Source: Actinomyces ruminicola
GTDB taxonomy: Bacteria; Actinomycetota; Actinomycetes; Actinomycetales; Actinomycetaceae
Assembly: GCF_900103885.1 (NCBI RefSeq)
Contig: NZ_FNIM01000017.1
Coordinates: 1-53,103, forward strand
DNA: 53,103 bases
Direction: 5' to 3'
Positions 26,952 to 35,559 of this stretch are shown piece by piece. Positions within the stretch are counted from its first letter, which is position 1; every line of letters begins with the position of its first letter. The position numbers and the translations under genes are program-made. The notes below the pieces were generated by a model that was not told the DNA's origin, made no database searches, and saw only the letters and a program-made list of their open reading frames with translations.

Positions 26952-27947
26952 ATGACCACCCCCGACCCCGCCTCCACGCAGGAGCCGAGCCCCGCCCGAC
27001 GGCGGTCCGGCTCCCGGGTGGCGCGCGTGCGCGGCCGCCTGTCCCTGCCCACCCTGCGCCGCTCCACCAGCCTGCTCGACGGCCGCCACCGCTCGGTGTT
27101 CGTCGGACACGGGCAGGACTTCGACGACCTGTCCCTCTACCGGCCCGGCGACGACGTCACCGACATCGACTGGAAGGCCTCCGCCCGCATCGGCCAGCCG
27201 GTCATCAAGCGCTACCAGCGCGAGTCCAACCTGCCGCTGGTGCTCGCCGTCGACACCGGCCGCACCATGGCCGCCCAGGCCCCCAGCGGGGAGGACAAGC
27301 GCGAGCTCGCCCTCGCCGTCGCCGAGGTCTTCGCCTACCTGGCGCGCCTGCGCGGCGACACGGTGGCGCTGGTGGCCGCGGACACCGCCCGCGTCGTCTC
27401 CCGCCCGCCCCGGGCCGGAAGCGAGCACGCCGAGATGATCTTGTCCCTGTTGGAGCGCCAGCTCGGCGCTCTCACCCGTGACGACGCCCTGGCCCCCGCC
27501 GCGCCCGGGTCGGCCCTGTCCACCCTGCTGGAACGGGTCGGCACCTGGCACCGCCGCCGCAGCCTGGTGGTGCTGATCACCGACACCTCACACCCCGACC
27601 CCGTCACCGACCCCGCCGTCGCCGACCGGCTGCGCCGCCTGTCCGCCCAGCACGAGCTGATCGCCATCCAGATCGCCGACGACACCCCGCTCGCCCCCGG
27701 CCGCGGCCGCACCCGCGACGTCGAACTCGCCGGTGAGATCCCCGCCTTCCTGCGCGAGGACACCGCCCTGGCCGCCCGCCTGACCGCTGCCGACGACGCC
27801 CGCCGCGCCGCCGTGACCGGCCTGCTGGACGCGCGCCGCATCGAGCACACCTCCATCCGCTCCGACGCGACCATGGTGGACTCCATCGCCGCGCTGCTGG
27901 CCCGCCAGCGCCTGGCCTCCGGGCGCGGCCGCAGAGGGAGGCGCTGA
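26952..27947 (+). CDS. DUF58 protein
   Basis: 331 residues from the ATG at 26952. Contains GRHRSVFVGHGQDFDDLSLYRPGDDVTDIDWKASARIGQPVIKRYQRE, the DUF58 signature, then a VWA-like fold with LAVDTGRTM and LVVLITDTSHPD. No membrane helix. MoxR-adjacent DUF58 proteins are taken to be partners of the ATPase; molecular role unknown. Confidence 0.93.
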   Translation: MTTPDPASTQEPSPARRRSGSRVARVRGRLSLPTLRRSTSLLDGRHRSVFVGHGQDFDDLSLYRPGDDVTDIDWKASARIGQPVIKRYQRESNLPLVLAVDTGRTMAAQAPSGEDKRELALAVAEVFAYLARLRGDTVALVAADTARVVSRPPRAGSEHAEMILSLLERQLGALTRDDALAPAAPGSALSTLLERVGTWHRRRSLVVLITDTSHPDPVTDPAVADRLRRLSAQHELIAIQIADDTPLAPGRGRTRDVELAGEIPAFLREDTALAARLTAADDARRAAVTGLLDARRIEHTSIRSDATMVDSIAALLARQRLASGRGRRGRR

Positions 27948-27949
27948 CC

Positions 27950-28471
27950 ATGGAGGTGAACGCCCCCGTCCTGATGCCCCTGTGGATGCCGATCGTCGGC
28001 GTCGTCGCCCTGATCGCGGCCGCGGCCGTCATCCTGCGCGCCTTCCTGATCACTCGCCGCGACACCTCCCGCACGGTCGGGGACATTCCCATGGCCGCCT
28101 CCGAGCGCGGCCAGTGGGTGCGCCGGGTGGAGGACACCGCCGCCCGCTACCAAAGCCATGAACTGGACCTGCGCGGCCTGCACCTGGAACTGGCCGGGAC
28201 TCTGCGCGGCTTCGCCACCGCCCGCAGCGGCGAGGACATCGTCTCCGCCACCGTTCTGGAGATCCTCGACATGGCGGACACCAGCGGCCCCCGCTCCATC
28301 ATGGAGCGGTTGCGGCGGGTGCGCGCCAGTCGGCGCCCCCTGGACGCCAACCCCCTCGGGCATGTCGGCGAGCTGCTGGCCGTGTGGGAGCAGCCCTCCT
28401 TCGACCGGGATCCGGACGCGGCCGCGGACGCCGCCATCGCCGAGGCCAGGGAGGTGGTGACCCGATGGTGA
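27950..28471 (+). CDS. Membrane-anchored protein of the MoxR-VWA operon
   Basis: 173 residues. One N-terminal membrane helix (MPIVGVVALIAAAAVILRAFLI), then a soluble helical region with YQSHELDLRGLHLELAGTLRGFA and DMADTSGPRSIMERLRRVRASRRPLD. It occupies the place where DUF4381/BatC-like proteins often sit, but I do not recognise the family with certainty. It overlaps the next gene by 7 bp. Confidence 0.65.
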   Translation: MEVNAPVLMPLWMPIVGVVALIAAAAVILRAFLITRRDTSRTVGDIPMAASERGQWVRRVEDTAARYQSHELDLRGLHLELAGTLRGFATARSGEDIVSATVLEILDMADTSGPRSIMERLRRVRASRRPLDANPLGHVGELLAVWEQPSFDRDPDAAADAAIAEAREVVTRW

Positions 28472-29517
28472 TGCCCTGGCTGATCTGGCTCATCGCCCTG
28501 GCCGCCCTCGCCGCCGTCGTCCTGGCCACCACCGGCCGGCTGGGGGGAGACGGCCGTCGCCGTCGCGCCGTCGCGCCGCGTCGGGTGGCCAACTCCGCCG
28601 GCCTGCTCAACAGTCCCGCCCTGCGGGAACGGCTCGCCCGCCGCCGGATGCTGTACGCCCTCCTGGGCGCCGTCCTCGTCGTCGCCCTGGGCGCCGCCGC
28701 CGCTCTGGCCGGCCGGCCCATCGAGCGCACTGTGCGCAACGAGTCCCTGGCCAGCCGCGACATCGTGCTGTGCCTGGACATCTCCACCTCCATGGTGACC
28801 ACCGACTCCAAGATCCTGGACACCTTCGCCCAGCTGCTGGACACATTCGAGGGGGAGCGGGTGGCCCTCGTGGCCTGGAACTCCACCGCGCAGACGATCG
28901 TGCCGCTCACCGACGACTATGAGCTGCTGCAGGAGCAGTTCAACGAGATCGCCGACGTGCTCGACTTCCTGCCCTATATCGGCAACCCCGCCCTGGAGCG
29001 CTACTACCAGACCTTCCCCGGCACCCTGTCCGAGGACATCTCCGGCTCCTCCCTGGCCGGGGACGGGCTCGCCTCCTGCACCCTCGCCTTCGACAACCAG
29101 GTCACCGACCGCTCCCGCTCCATCATCCTGGCCACCGACAACCAGGTCCTGGACCCCTTCCGCGAGCAGATCTACTCCGTGTCCGAGGCCGCCGACCTCG
29201 CGCAGGAGGAGTCCATCCGGCTGTTCTCCCTGTTCGGCGCCGACCCGGAACTGGCCGACCCGGACGTGTCCGGCAAGGACGTGGACGAGGCCCGCGAGGA
29301 CCTGCGCGACACCACCACCGCGCACAACGGGCGCTTCTACGAGGTCGACGACGCCGACACCGCCGGACAGATCGTGCAGGAGCTGGAGGCCGACCAGATA
29401 GACGAGCTCGACACCAATACCCAGGTGCGCGTCACGGACGTGCCCGAGCGGGCCGCCGCCGTCCTGACAGTCGTGGTCCTGGTCTTCCTGGCCCTGTCCG
29501 CCTGGAGGCGCGCATGA
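28465..29517 (+). CDS. VWA-domain membrane protein (BatA-like)
   Basis: 350 residues from the ATG at 28465. Membrane helices lie at the N-terminus (LIWLIALAALAAVVLA), at about 70-90, and at the very end (AAVLTVVVLVFLALSAW). The VWA domain has LCLDISTSM, a metal-binding DxSxS site. Such proteins are partners of MoxR ATPases in the aerotolerance-like Bat operons. Start overlaps the previous stop, end overlaps the next start (ATGA). Confidence 0.88.
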   Translation: MVMPWLIWLIALAALAAVVLATTGRLGGDGRRRRAVAPRRVANSAGLLNSPALRERLARRRMLYALLGAVLVVALGAAAALAGRPIERTVRNESLASRDIVLCLDISTSMVTTDSKILDTFAQLLDTFEGERVALVAWNSTAQTIVPLTDDYELLQEQFNEIADVLDFLPYIGNPALERYYQTFPGTLSEDISGSSLAGDGLASCTLAFDNQVTDRSRSIILATDNQVLDPFREQIYSVSEAADLAQEESIRLFSLFGADPELADPDVSGKDVDEAREDLRDTTTAHNGRFYEVDDADTAGQIVQELEADQIDELDTNTQVRVTDVPERAAAVLTVVVLVFLALSAWRRA

Positions 29518-30596
29518 GACTGGTGCCCCTGTTCGGCTGGCCGCTCACGCTGGCGGTCGTGCTCGCCGTCGTCGCGGCGCTGGCCGTCTCCGCGCGTTGG
29601 CTGCTGCGGCCCGCCGGGGACCCGGGCGCGCGCACCGCCTGGTGGCGGCGGGTGGCCCTGGGCGCCGTCATGGTGCTCATCCTGGCCGGTCCCAGCCTGC
29701 CGGTCACCGAGGCGGTGGCCGTCTCCAACGTGGAGATCTACCTGGTGGTGGACCGCACCGGCTCCATGGCGGCCGAGGACTGGGCGGGCGGACCCGACGC
29801 CGGCGGCGGTACTCGCCTGGACGGGGTGCGCGCCGACCTGGCCGCCATCCGTGACGCCTACCCCGACGCCCGCTTCAGCATCATCGCCCTGGACTCCGCG
29901 GCCGCCCGGGAGCTGCCCCTGACGCGGGACACCGACGCCGTCAGCTCCTGGATCGGCGCGCTGCAGCAGGAGGTCACCGACCGCTCCAAGGGCTCCTCCC
30001 TGGAACGCGCCCTGCCGCTGCTGGCTCAAGTCCTCACCACTGCCGCCGAGGCCGCCTCCGAGAACGCCCGACTGGTGTACATCCTCTCCGACGGCGAGGC
30101 CACCGACGACGGCGCCGGGGCCGACGCCGCTGTGGCCGCAGGCGTGAGCTGGGAGCAGCTGGCGGCGGTCGTCGACGGCGGGGCGGTGCTCGGCTACGGC
30201 ACCGAGTCAGGCGGCAGCATGCGCGCCTTCGACGGCTCCGGCGCCGAGGCGGACTACATCACCGACCCGGACACCGGCGAGCCGGCGGTGTCCGTGCCTG
30301 ACACGGCAGAACTGCAGGCGGTCGCCGATGCGCTGGGGATCGCCTATCTGCAGCGCACCGGCACCGACGACCAGCCCGCCACCGCCTTCACCGACCAGAA
30401 CGTCGATCAGGTCCTGTCGGACGGGCGTGAGCGCAAGCGCTACACCCGGTACCTGACCTGGCCGCTCGGACTGGTCGCCGCCGGCCTGCTGATCTGGGAG
30501 GGAGCCGCGCTCATCCGCGCGGATCGGGCGGTGCGGGAGCTGACGCGTCCCGCCGTCGCGGCCCGGGCGGGAAACCAGGCAGGAGGACCCCGATGA
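29514..30596 (+). CDS. VWA-domain membrane protein (BatB-like)
   Basis: 360 residues. Two N-terminal helices, then a VWA domain with LVVDRTGSMAAEDW (a DxTGS metal site) and YILSDGEATDD, then a C-terminal helix (LTWPLGLVAAGLLIWEGAAL). It pairs with the upstream VWA protein and overlaps both neighbours by ATGA junctions, so translation is coupled. Confidence 0.88.
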   Translation: MRLVPLFGWPLTLAVVLAVVAALAVSARWLLRPAGDPGARTAWWRRVALGAVMVLILAGPSLPVTEAVAVSNVEIYLVVDRTGSMAAEDWAGGPDAGGGTRLDGVRADLAAIRDAYPDARFSIIALDSAAARELPLTRDTDAVSSWIGALQQEVTDRSKGSSLERALPLLAQVLTTAAEAASENARLVYILSDGEATDDGAGADAAVAAGVSWEQLAAVVDGGAVLGYGTESGGSMRAFDGSGAEADYITDPDTGEPAVSVPDTAELQAVADALGIAYLQRTGTDDQPATAFTDQNVDQVLSDGRERKRYTRYLTWPLGLVAAGLLIWEGAALIRADRAVRELTRPAVAARAGNQAGGPR

Positions 30597-31543
30597 CTCA
30601 GAGCGGATCCACTGGTCCCGACGGGCGGCAGGCCGTCCCCGGCGCCGACCTGCCGGATGGGAACGAGGCCTTCCAGCCCGGTGCCCGCAGCGAGGCAGAC
30701 GCCGCCGACTACGCCGCGCGCGCAGGCATCACCGACACCGCCGATCCCGGCGCCGAGTCCCCGCACCACCGGCGCGCCCGCCTGGCCCGCCGTCGTCGGC
30801 TGCTGGCCTGGCAGGGCATTCCGGCCGCCGTCGTCGCCGTGGTCGCGGTGTGGATGCTGGTGGTTTCCGGGCTGACCTTCGCCGCCAACCATGCGGCCGT
30901 GGCGGGTGAATACGCCACCGCGGTGGGCCGCTACCGCGCGGTTGCGCGCGTGAACCCGTGGCTGGAGCAGTGGCGCGTCCACTACAACCTGGGCACCGCG
31001 CAGCTGCTGGACGACCAGCTTGACGCCGCGGTCGACCAGTTGGAGGCGGCGCTGCAGACCGCTCCCGCCGCCGGCATGGTGCAGGCGCAGGACGATGCGG
31101 GCAACACGGTGACGGTCCCCGACCCGGAGGCGCCGGAGTGCCTGGTGCGAGTCAACCTGTACGTCACACACGTGTCATTGGCCGCCGCGGCGGAGGAGGC
31201 CGGGGACTCGGCCGCCTCCGAGGCGGAGCTGGACGCCGCCGTGCAGGCGGCCGGCGAGTGCCAGGTGCCGCCGCCGTCCGCCTCCGACCCGCAGCCCGAT
31301 CCCACCGCCACGCCCACCGAGCCCCCGACTGCGGAGCCGACGCCGTCGGATGGCTCCACGGGTACGCCCACCCCGGAGCCGACCGCGACCGGGCAGTCCA
31401 GCCAGCAGGCGACGCCGTCGGCGAGCCCGTCGCCCACTCCGACTCCCGGTGACTCCAAGCGCCGGAAGCTGGAGGAGCGCAATGGGGACGCGAACTCCAC
31501 CCAGGAAGCGGGCATCAGCGGCGGGGACGGGCGGCGCTGGTAG
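30593..31543 (+). CDS. TPR-like membrane protein ending the MoxR-VWA operon
   Basis: 316 residues. One membrane helix at about 80-103 (GIPAAVVAVVAVWMLVVSGLTFAANHA), then helical repeats (GEYATAVGRYRAVARVNPWLEQWRVHYNLGTAQLLDDQLDAAVDQLEAAL) of the TPR kind, followed by a Thr/Pro-rich tail. TPR proteins close many Bat operons. The tail of about 80 residues (PTEPPTAEPTPS) is low complexity. Confidence 0.8.
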   Translation: MTQSGSTGPDGRQAVPGADLPDGNEAFQPGARSEADAADYAARAGITDTADPGAESPHHRRARLARRRRLLAWQGIPAAVVAVVAVWMLVVSGLTFAANHAAVAGEYATAVGRYRAVARVNPWLEQWRVHYNLGTAQLLDDQLDAAVDQLEAALQTAPAAGMVQAQDDAGNTVTVPDPEAPECLVRVNLYVTHVSLAAAAEEAGDSAASEAELDAAVQAAGECQVPPPSASDPQPDPTATPTEPPTAEPTPSDGSTGTPTPEPTATGQSSQQATPSASPSPTPTPGDSKRRKLEERNGDANSTQEAGISGGDGRRW

Positions 31544-31557
31544 GGCGTCGGGGCCCC

Positions 31558-32229
31558 TCAGCCCGCGGCGCGGACGGAACGGGACGCCGGCTCGGTGGAG
31601 TGCGTCGGCGGTACGGCCGGGACGGCATGGCTGGGCGTGGGCGCGCCCACGGCGCGCAGCACGAACACGTCCAGGGACTGCAGGTAGGCGGCGCGGGCGT
31701 GCGGCTCCGTGGGAGTGGGGCGGCCCCCCAGGATGCAGGCGTGGATCAGGGGGATCAGCAGGGCCGGGTCCTGCCGGGGGATGGCCTCGGCGTCCATGGC
31801 GTCGGTGAGAATCTGGGTGAGCATCCGGGTCATGTGCCCGGCGTGGGCGTGGAGGCGGCCGGCGGTGTCGTGGGACACCGAGCGCGCCAGTGGCCCGGTG
31901 GCCGGGAAGTGGTAGTGGCGCTTGAGCAGTGCCTGCTGACGCACGTAGATGCGGAGCCGGTCGATGGGATCGGCGACTTCGGCGAGGATGCGGGTGAGTT
32001 CCTTGGCGTAGCGGCCCGTCTCATGCTCCATGAAGGCCAGGAGGAGGTCCTCCTTGTCCGTGAAGTGGTTGTAGACGGCGGTGCGGCCCACGCCCGCGCG
32101 GGCGGCCACGTCGGACAGGGTGATCTTGTCGAAGGGGCGCTGGCTCAGCAGCTCGGACAGGGCGTCGAACAGGGCGTGGCGGGTGCGCTCGCGGTGCTCG
32201 GAGAGTGAGTTCCCCATGATCTTCGGCAT
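31558..32229 (-). CDS. TetR-family transcriptional regulator
   Basis: 223 residues. N-terminal HTH: TRHALFDALSELLSQRPFDKITLSDVAARAGVGRTAVYNHFTDKEDLLLAF, which is the TetR pattern. The ligand-binding half is helical; the last 30 residues are Pro/Ser-rich. It is convergent with the TPR gene (14 bp between stops). An ATG 12 bp downstream of the start is an equally good start. Target unknown. Confidence 0.9.
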   Translation of the reverse strand: MPKIMGNSLSEHRERTRHALFDALSELLSQRPFDKITLSDVAARAGVGRTAVYNHFTDKEDLLLAFMEHETGRYAKELTRILAEVADPIDRLRIYVRQQALLKRHYHFPATGPLARSVSHDTAGRLHAHAGHMTRMLTQILTDAMDAEAIPRQDPALLIPLIHACILGGRPTPTEPHARAAYLQSLDVFVLRAVGAPTPSHAVPAVPPTHSTEPASRSVRAAG

Positions 32230-32291
32230 GAGGACACCCTAACCTGCGAGGTGACGGAGCGGGGAGAAGTGTCAGCAAATGGACCCCCACA

Positions 32292-32339
32292 CCGCCGAGA
32301 TCGGTAGTAGTTACGTGCCGAGATCGGTAGAAGTGGCTC
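32292..32339 (+). repeat. GAGATCGG repeat array H (short)
   Basis: One middle unit (GAGATCGGTAGTAG then TTACGTGCC) and a terminal unit ending GAAGTGGCTCG. It lies between the TetR start and the NUDIX stop. Confidence 0.88.
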
Positions 32340-32402
32340 GATGCCTGAGTCCGGCCGCTCCGGGAACAGCGAATTCGGGCGGGGCGTCCTGACACTGAGC
32401 AG

Positions 32403-33014
32403 TCAGCGCGCGTGCGCGAGTAGGCGGCGGATCGCCTCCAGGATCGGTCGGTCGGCGGGCAACCAGGGCAGGGTGCCGACCTTGTCCAGTGGCACCCAGC
32501 TCAGCGTCGCGTGGGCGGCACCGAGCCTGGCGATCCCCACGGGCTCCGCCAGCCAAACGCGCATGCGATAGCCGTGCATCGCCGGCCAGGCCGAGCGGTC
32601 GTCACCGGGGAAGGCGGCGGTGTCCGTCTCGGAATCCGGGCCGGCGGTCGGCGGCGGCACCGCCAGATCGGGGGAGGGGAGAATCTCTGCGCCCAGTCGC
32701 ACCCTCATGCTGAGCTCCTCCTCGAGCTCGCGCACCAGGGCCGCCTTCGGGGTCTCGCCCGGCTCGACCTTCCCCCCGGGGAACTCGTACTGACCGGCGT
32801 GCTCGGCCGGGTAGGCGCGGGCCGCGCACAGCAGCGTTCTCGGCGCAGCCTGCGTGGGGCGGGGGGCAGGTGTTGCGGCTGACTGCGGGGCCGTTGCGGG
32901 TGAGAACGCGGTCGATGCGTGGTCTGCATCCGTCTGAGCCGCGTTCGGCAGTCGGTCCAGAACGGCGGCCGCCACCACCAGGCGGCCGGGGCGGGCGCGA
33001 CGCGTTTCGAGCAT
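32403..33014 (-). CDS. NUDIX hydrolase (MutT-like)
   Basis: 203 residues. YEFPGGKVEPGETPKAALVRELEEELSM fits the Nudix box GX5EX7REUXEEXGU, with Ser in place of the last Gly. MutT-type enzymes clean oxidised or excess nucleotides. A stretch of about 35 low-complexity residues (about 25-60, Ala/Thr/Pro-rich) interrupts the usual first strand, between LVVAAAVLDRL and RTLLCAARA. A second loop insert lies near GPDSETDTAAFPGDD. Confidence 0.88.
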   Translation of the reverse strand: MLETRRARPGRLVVAAAVLDRLPNAAQTDADHASTAFSPATAPQSAATPAPRPTQAAPRTLLCAARAYPAEHAGQYEFPGGKVEPGETPKAALVRELEEELSMRVRLGAEILPSPDLAVPPPTAGPDSETDTAAFPGDDRSAWPAMHGYRMRVWLAEPVGIARLGAAHATLSWVPLDKVGTLPWLPADRPILEAIRRLLAHAR

Positions 33015-33061
33015 GGACCGACCCTAGGCCACGCGCGCCGAGACCGGCCGGGTGCGCACAA

Positions 33062-33183
33062 CTGTCATGAAATGCACCACTTTCAACCCGCCCGGCGGTT
33101 GGCCCATCTTCAAATCCGCGTAGTCATGCGGCCCGGCGATGTTACAGGGAGCGGTCCCGTCATAAAGTGGTGCATTCTGTGAC
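33062..33183 (+). repeat. Palindromic element E5 (solo)
   Basis: About 122 bp. Left end CTGTCATGAAATGCACCACT; right end AGTGGTGCATTCTGTGAC, the inverted match running through AATGCACCACTTT. The middle holds TCATGCGGC, also found in the E4 core. It fills the gap between the divergent NUDIX and M50 genes and has no nuclease gene beside it. Confidence 0.75.
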
Positions 33184-33227
33184 AACATTCGCCCGATTCA
33201 GGGCGGGGGCACCGGTCCAGGCTGCGC

Positions 33228-34070
33228 ATGGACAGCACCCGCACAGGGGCGCCTGGCAGACTGAGGCCGGTGATCATGATCAGCACGGCCGCAATCAACG
33301 TCGTAACCCTCGGCGCGGCGGGGCCGGCCCTGGGCGCCGCCGATGCCGCCGCGGTCACCGACGCGGCCGGCTTCTGGGACGGCGCTCTCGCCCGCCTCGC
33401 CGCTACGGCCCCGCCCGACCCGCGGCTGCTGTGGCCCGCGGCGGTCGTGGTGTTCCTGGCGTGGGCGCTGCCGTGGTTGCGCCGCTGGTCCCGCGCATTG
33501 ACCACCCTTGTGCACGAGGCTGGACACGCCGCCGTCGGCATGCTGGTGGGGCGGCGCTTCCACGGCTTCGTTGTGGAGGGCGACCTGTCGGGGCGGGCAG
33601 TCACCTCCGGCAGCAGCCGTGGGCCCGGCCGCTGCGTCACCGCCTGGGCCGGCTACCCGATGCCTGCCCTCGTCGGGGCGGGCGCAGTGCTCGCGGCCCT
33701 GGCGGGCTGGGCGGGCACGGTGCTGGTGGCGGCGCTGGTGGTGCTGGCGGTCGCGCTGGTGATGAGCCGATCGGTGCGTACCGCGGGACTGGTGACGCTG
33801 TGCGGCGCGGCGGTGGCGGCCCTGTGGTGGTGGGGCGACGCCGCCGTGGTGCCTCTGCGCGCAGGCGTGGTGGCGGGCGTGGGCCTGCTGCTGGTCGCCG
33901 GGGCGTGGGAGTCGCTCGGCGACGTCGCCCGCTCGCGCGACGGCGGTGCCGACCACCGCACGCTGGCGCGGCTGACGCCGTTGCCTGCCGGATTCTGGTG
34001 GGTGACCTGGGCGCTGGTCGACGCCGGCGCGACCTGGCTGGTGCTGCGCTCCGCAGCCGAGCTGTGGTGA
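33228..34070 (+). CDS. M50-like membrane metallopeptidase
   Basis: 280 residues with about seven membrane helices. VHEAGHAAVGMLVGRRFHGF carries the HExxH zinc site at about 96-100. Gly-rich SSRGPGRCVTAWAGYPMPALVGAG follows as in M50B-type proteins. The second zinc ligand could be the Asp in WALVDAGATW near the C-terminus. Substrate unknown; intramembrane proteolysis is inferred from family. Confidence 0.82.
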   Translation: MDSTRTGAPGRLRPVIMISTAAINVVTLGAAGPALGAADAAAVTDAAGFWDGALARLAATAPPDPRLLWPAAVVVFLAWALPWLRRWSRALTTLVHEAGHAAVGMLVGRRFHGFVVEGDLSGRAVTSGSSRGPGRCVTAWAGYPMPALVGAGAVLAALAGWAGTVLVAALVVLAVALVMSRSVRTAGLVTLCGAAVAALWWWGDAAVVPLRAGVVAGVGLLLVAGAWESLGDVARSRDGGADHRTLARLTPLPAGFWWVTWALVDAGATWLVLRSAAELW

Positions 34071-34073
34071 AGG

Positions 34074-34495
34074 ACGGCGACGGCGGGGGTGAATCGCCGT
34101 GCGGTGTCGCCGGCTCCGGCTGCGTTCAGGTACTCGTCGATCCAGGCGCACTGCCAGTACGTGGCTTCGGCGACGGCGAGATCCCCCTCGGCCACGTGCA
34201 CGGTGACGCCCGTCGACTCCGAGTCGAGCTCGGCATCGGCCAGATCGCGTTGCACCGCGGGGTTGTCCGGATCGGTGTCGAATACCAGTGATGAGCCGTC
34301 CTGGGCCTGGACGGTGGCACCTGCGAGCTCCGGGATGAGGTCGGACGGTGACGGGACCTCTACGCCCGGGGGATAAGTCAGCTGGTCTCCCTCCAGCTCG
34401 TGGTGTGCGAGCGTGGCGACCTCTGCTGCGACGGGGGCGGGGTACGGGCGCGCCGGGGCGGATCGCCGCGGACGGCGGCAACCGCGCTGCGGCGC
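34074..34495 (-). pseudogene. Remnant of an unidentified protein gene
   Basis: The minus strand holds a protein-like open stretch with no start codon. It begins after a TAG at 34496-34498 and reads, among other things, LEGDQLTYPPGVEVPSPSDL, ELAGATVQAQDGSSLVFDTD, and VHVAEGDLAVAEATYWQCAWIDEYLNAAG, before running into the antisense of the M50 gene. Acidic, Pro-flanked strands suggest part of an exported or envelope protein. I do not recognise it. It accounts for most of the 496-bp gap between the M50 gene and the tRNA. Confidence 0.4.
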
Positions 34496-34566
34496 CTACG
34501 GGGCGAGAATGCCGGGAACAAGGAATAACAAGGATTCCGGGAGACGCCGCTGCGCGCGACCGCCAG

Positions 34567-34640
34567 TGGAGCGGGTGACGGGAATCGAACCCGCGCTGTC
34601 AGCTTGGGAAGCTGAAGTTCTACCATTGAACTACACCCGC
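34567..34640 (-). tRNA. tRNA-Gly (anticodon CCC)
   Basis: Read on the minus strand: acceptor stem GCGGGTG pairs with CACCCGC; D arm contains TAGTTCAATGGTAGAAC; anticodon stem TCAGC/GCTGA encloses the loop TTCCCAA, giving anticodon CCC; T arm has GGTTCGATTCC. CCA is encoded at the 3' end. 71 nt plus CCA, the usual tRNA-Gly size. Confidence 0.95.
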
Positions 34641-34890
34641 GTGCCTCACCTGGATGAGGTGCCCGCACAGGTTACCACGCCGTCGGCCTGGCGCAACGCG
34701 GAGGCGTCCCGTCCGAGCCGAGCGCCGGGGCCCGCCCTGGCAAAGGCTGGCCCGATCCGCGCTGGCGACAAGGGGAAGCCGACGCGCGGTGATCGGAACA
34801 CCTCCGGTAAGCGTGAGATTACTCGCGCATGGGGAGACCAACCCATGAAACGGTCTGCGCGCCTGTGCGCAAATCTGCCAGCATGACCCC

Positions 34891-35499
34891 ATGACTACCT
34901 CGCCCTTCAGCGCGCCCGAACCGCAGAACGCCGACGGCTCCTACGGGGCGGGCGCCCAGGCAGGCGCCTATGGCGCCGACTACCCGCAGGGCTACCAGGG
35001 GAGCGCAACCTCACCCGGTGCCACCGCGGCCAACCCCTATCAGCAGCTCGACACCTACCAGGGGGCGCAGGCCTACGCGGATGGCGCCTACCCGCCGGGG
35101 TACGAGCAGGCGCAGCAGGCCGGCTATCAGCAGCAGGGCTACCAGGACGGCGGCTACCAGCAGGCCTATCAGGATCCCGCCTACCAGTCCGGCTACCAGC
35201 AGCCCGGTTACCAGGCGCCCGCCGCGGTCTACGGTCAGCCCTACGCCGTTTACAACCAGAAGTCGAAGGTCGCCGCGGGCCTGCTGGGGATTTTCCTGGG
35301 TTCGCTCGGCGTCCACAACTTCTACCTCGGCCACACCGGCAAGGCGGTGGCCCAGCTCCTCATCACGCTGCTGTCACTCGGGTTTCTGGCGTTCGTTTCG
35401 GCGATCTGGGGCCTGGTCGAGGGCATCATCATCCTCACCGCCACTCCCGGCGCCCAGCCGTGGGGCGTTGATGCCAGGGGCGTGCCGCTGAGCAACTGA
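34891..35499 (+). CDS. TM2-domain protein with Gln/Tyr-rich N-terminus
   Basis: 202 residues. The N-terminal 125 are built of degenerate Y-Q-Q/G repeats (AGYQQQGYQDGGYQQAYQDP), a disordered stretch. The C-terminal TM2 domain has KSKVAAGLLGIFLGSLGVHNFYLGHTGKAVAQLLITLL and ends GVDARGVPLSN: two helices with the conserved G-x-HNFYLG turn. Function of bacterial TM2 proteins is not established. Confidence 0.88.
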   Translation: MTTSPFSAPEPQNADGSYGAGAQAGAYGADYPQGYQGSATSPGATAANPYQQLDTYQGAQAYADGAYPPGYEQAQQAGYQQQGYQDGGYQQAYQDPAYQSGYQQPGYQAPAAVYGQPYAVYNQKSKVAAGLLGIFLGSLGVHNFYLGHTGKAVAQLLITLLSLGFLAFVSAIWGLVEGIIILTATPGAQPWGVDARGVPLSN

Positions 35500-35559
35500 G
35501 GCGGCCGCGCCGCCCCAACCCGGGTGCCGTGACGTCGGCAACCTGGCACAATCGGGTCC

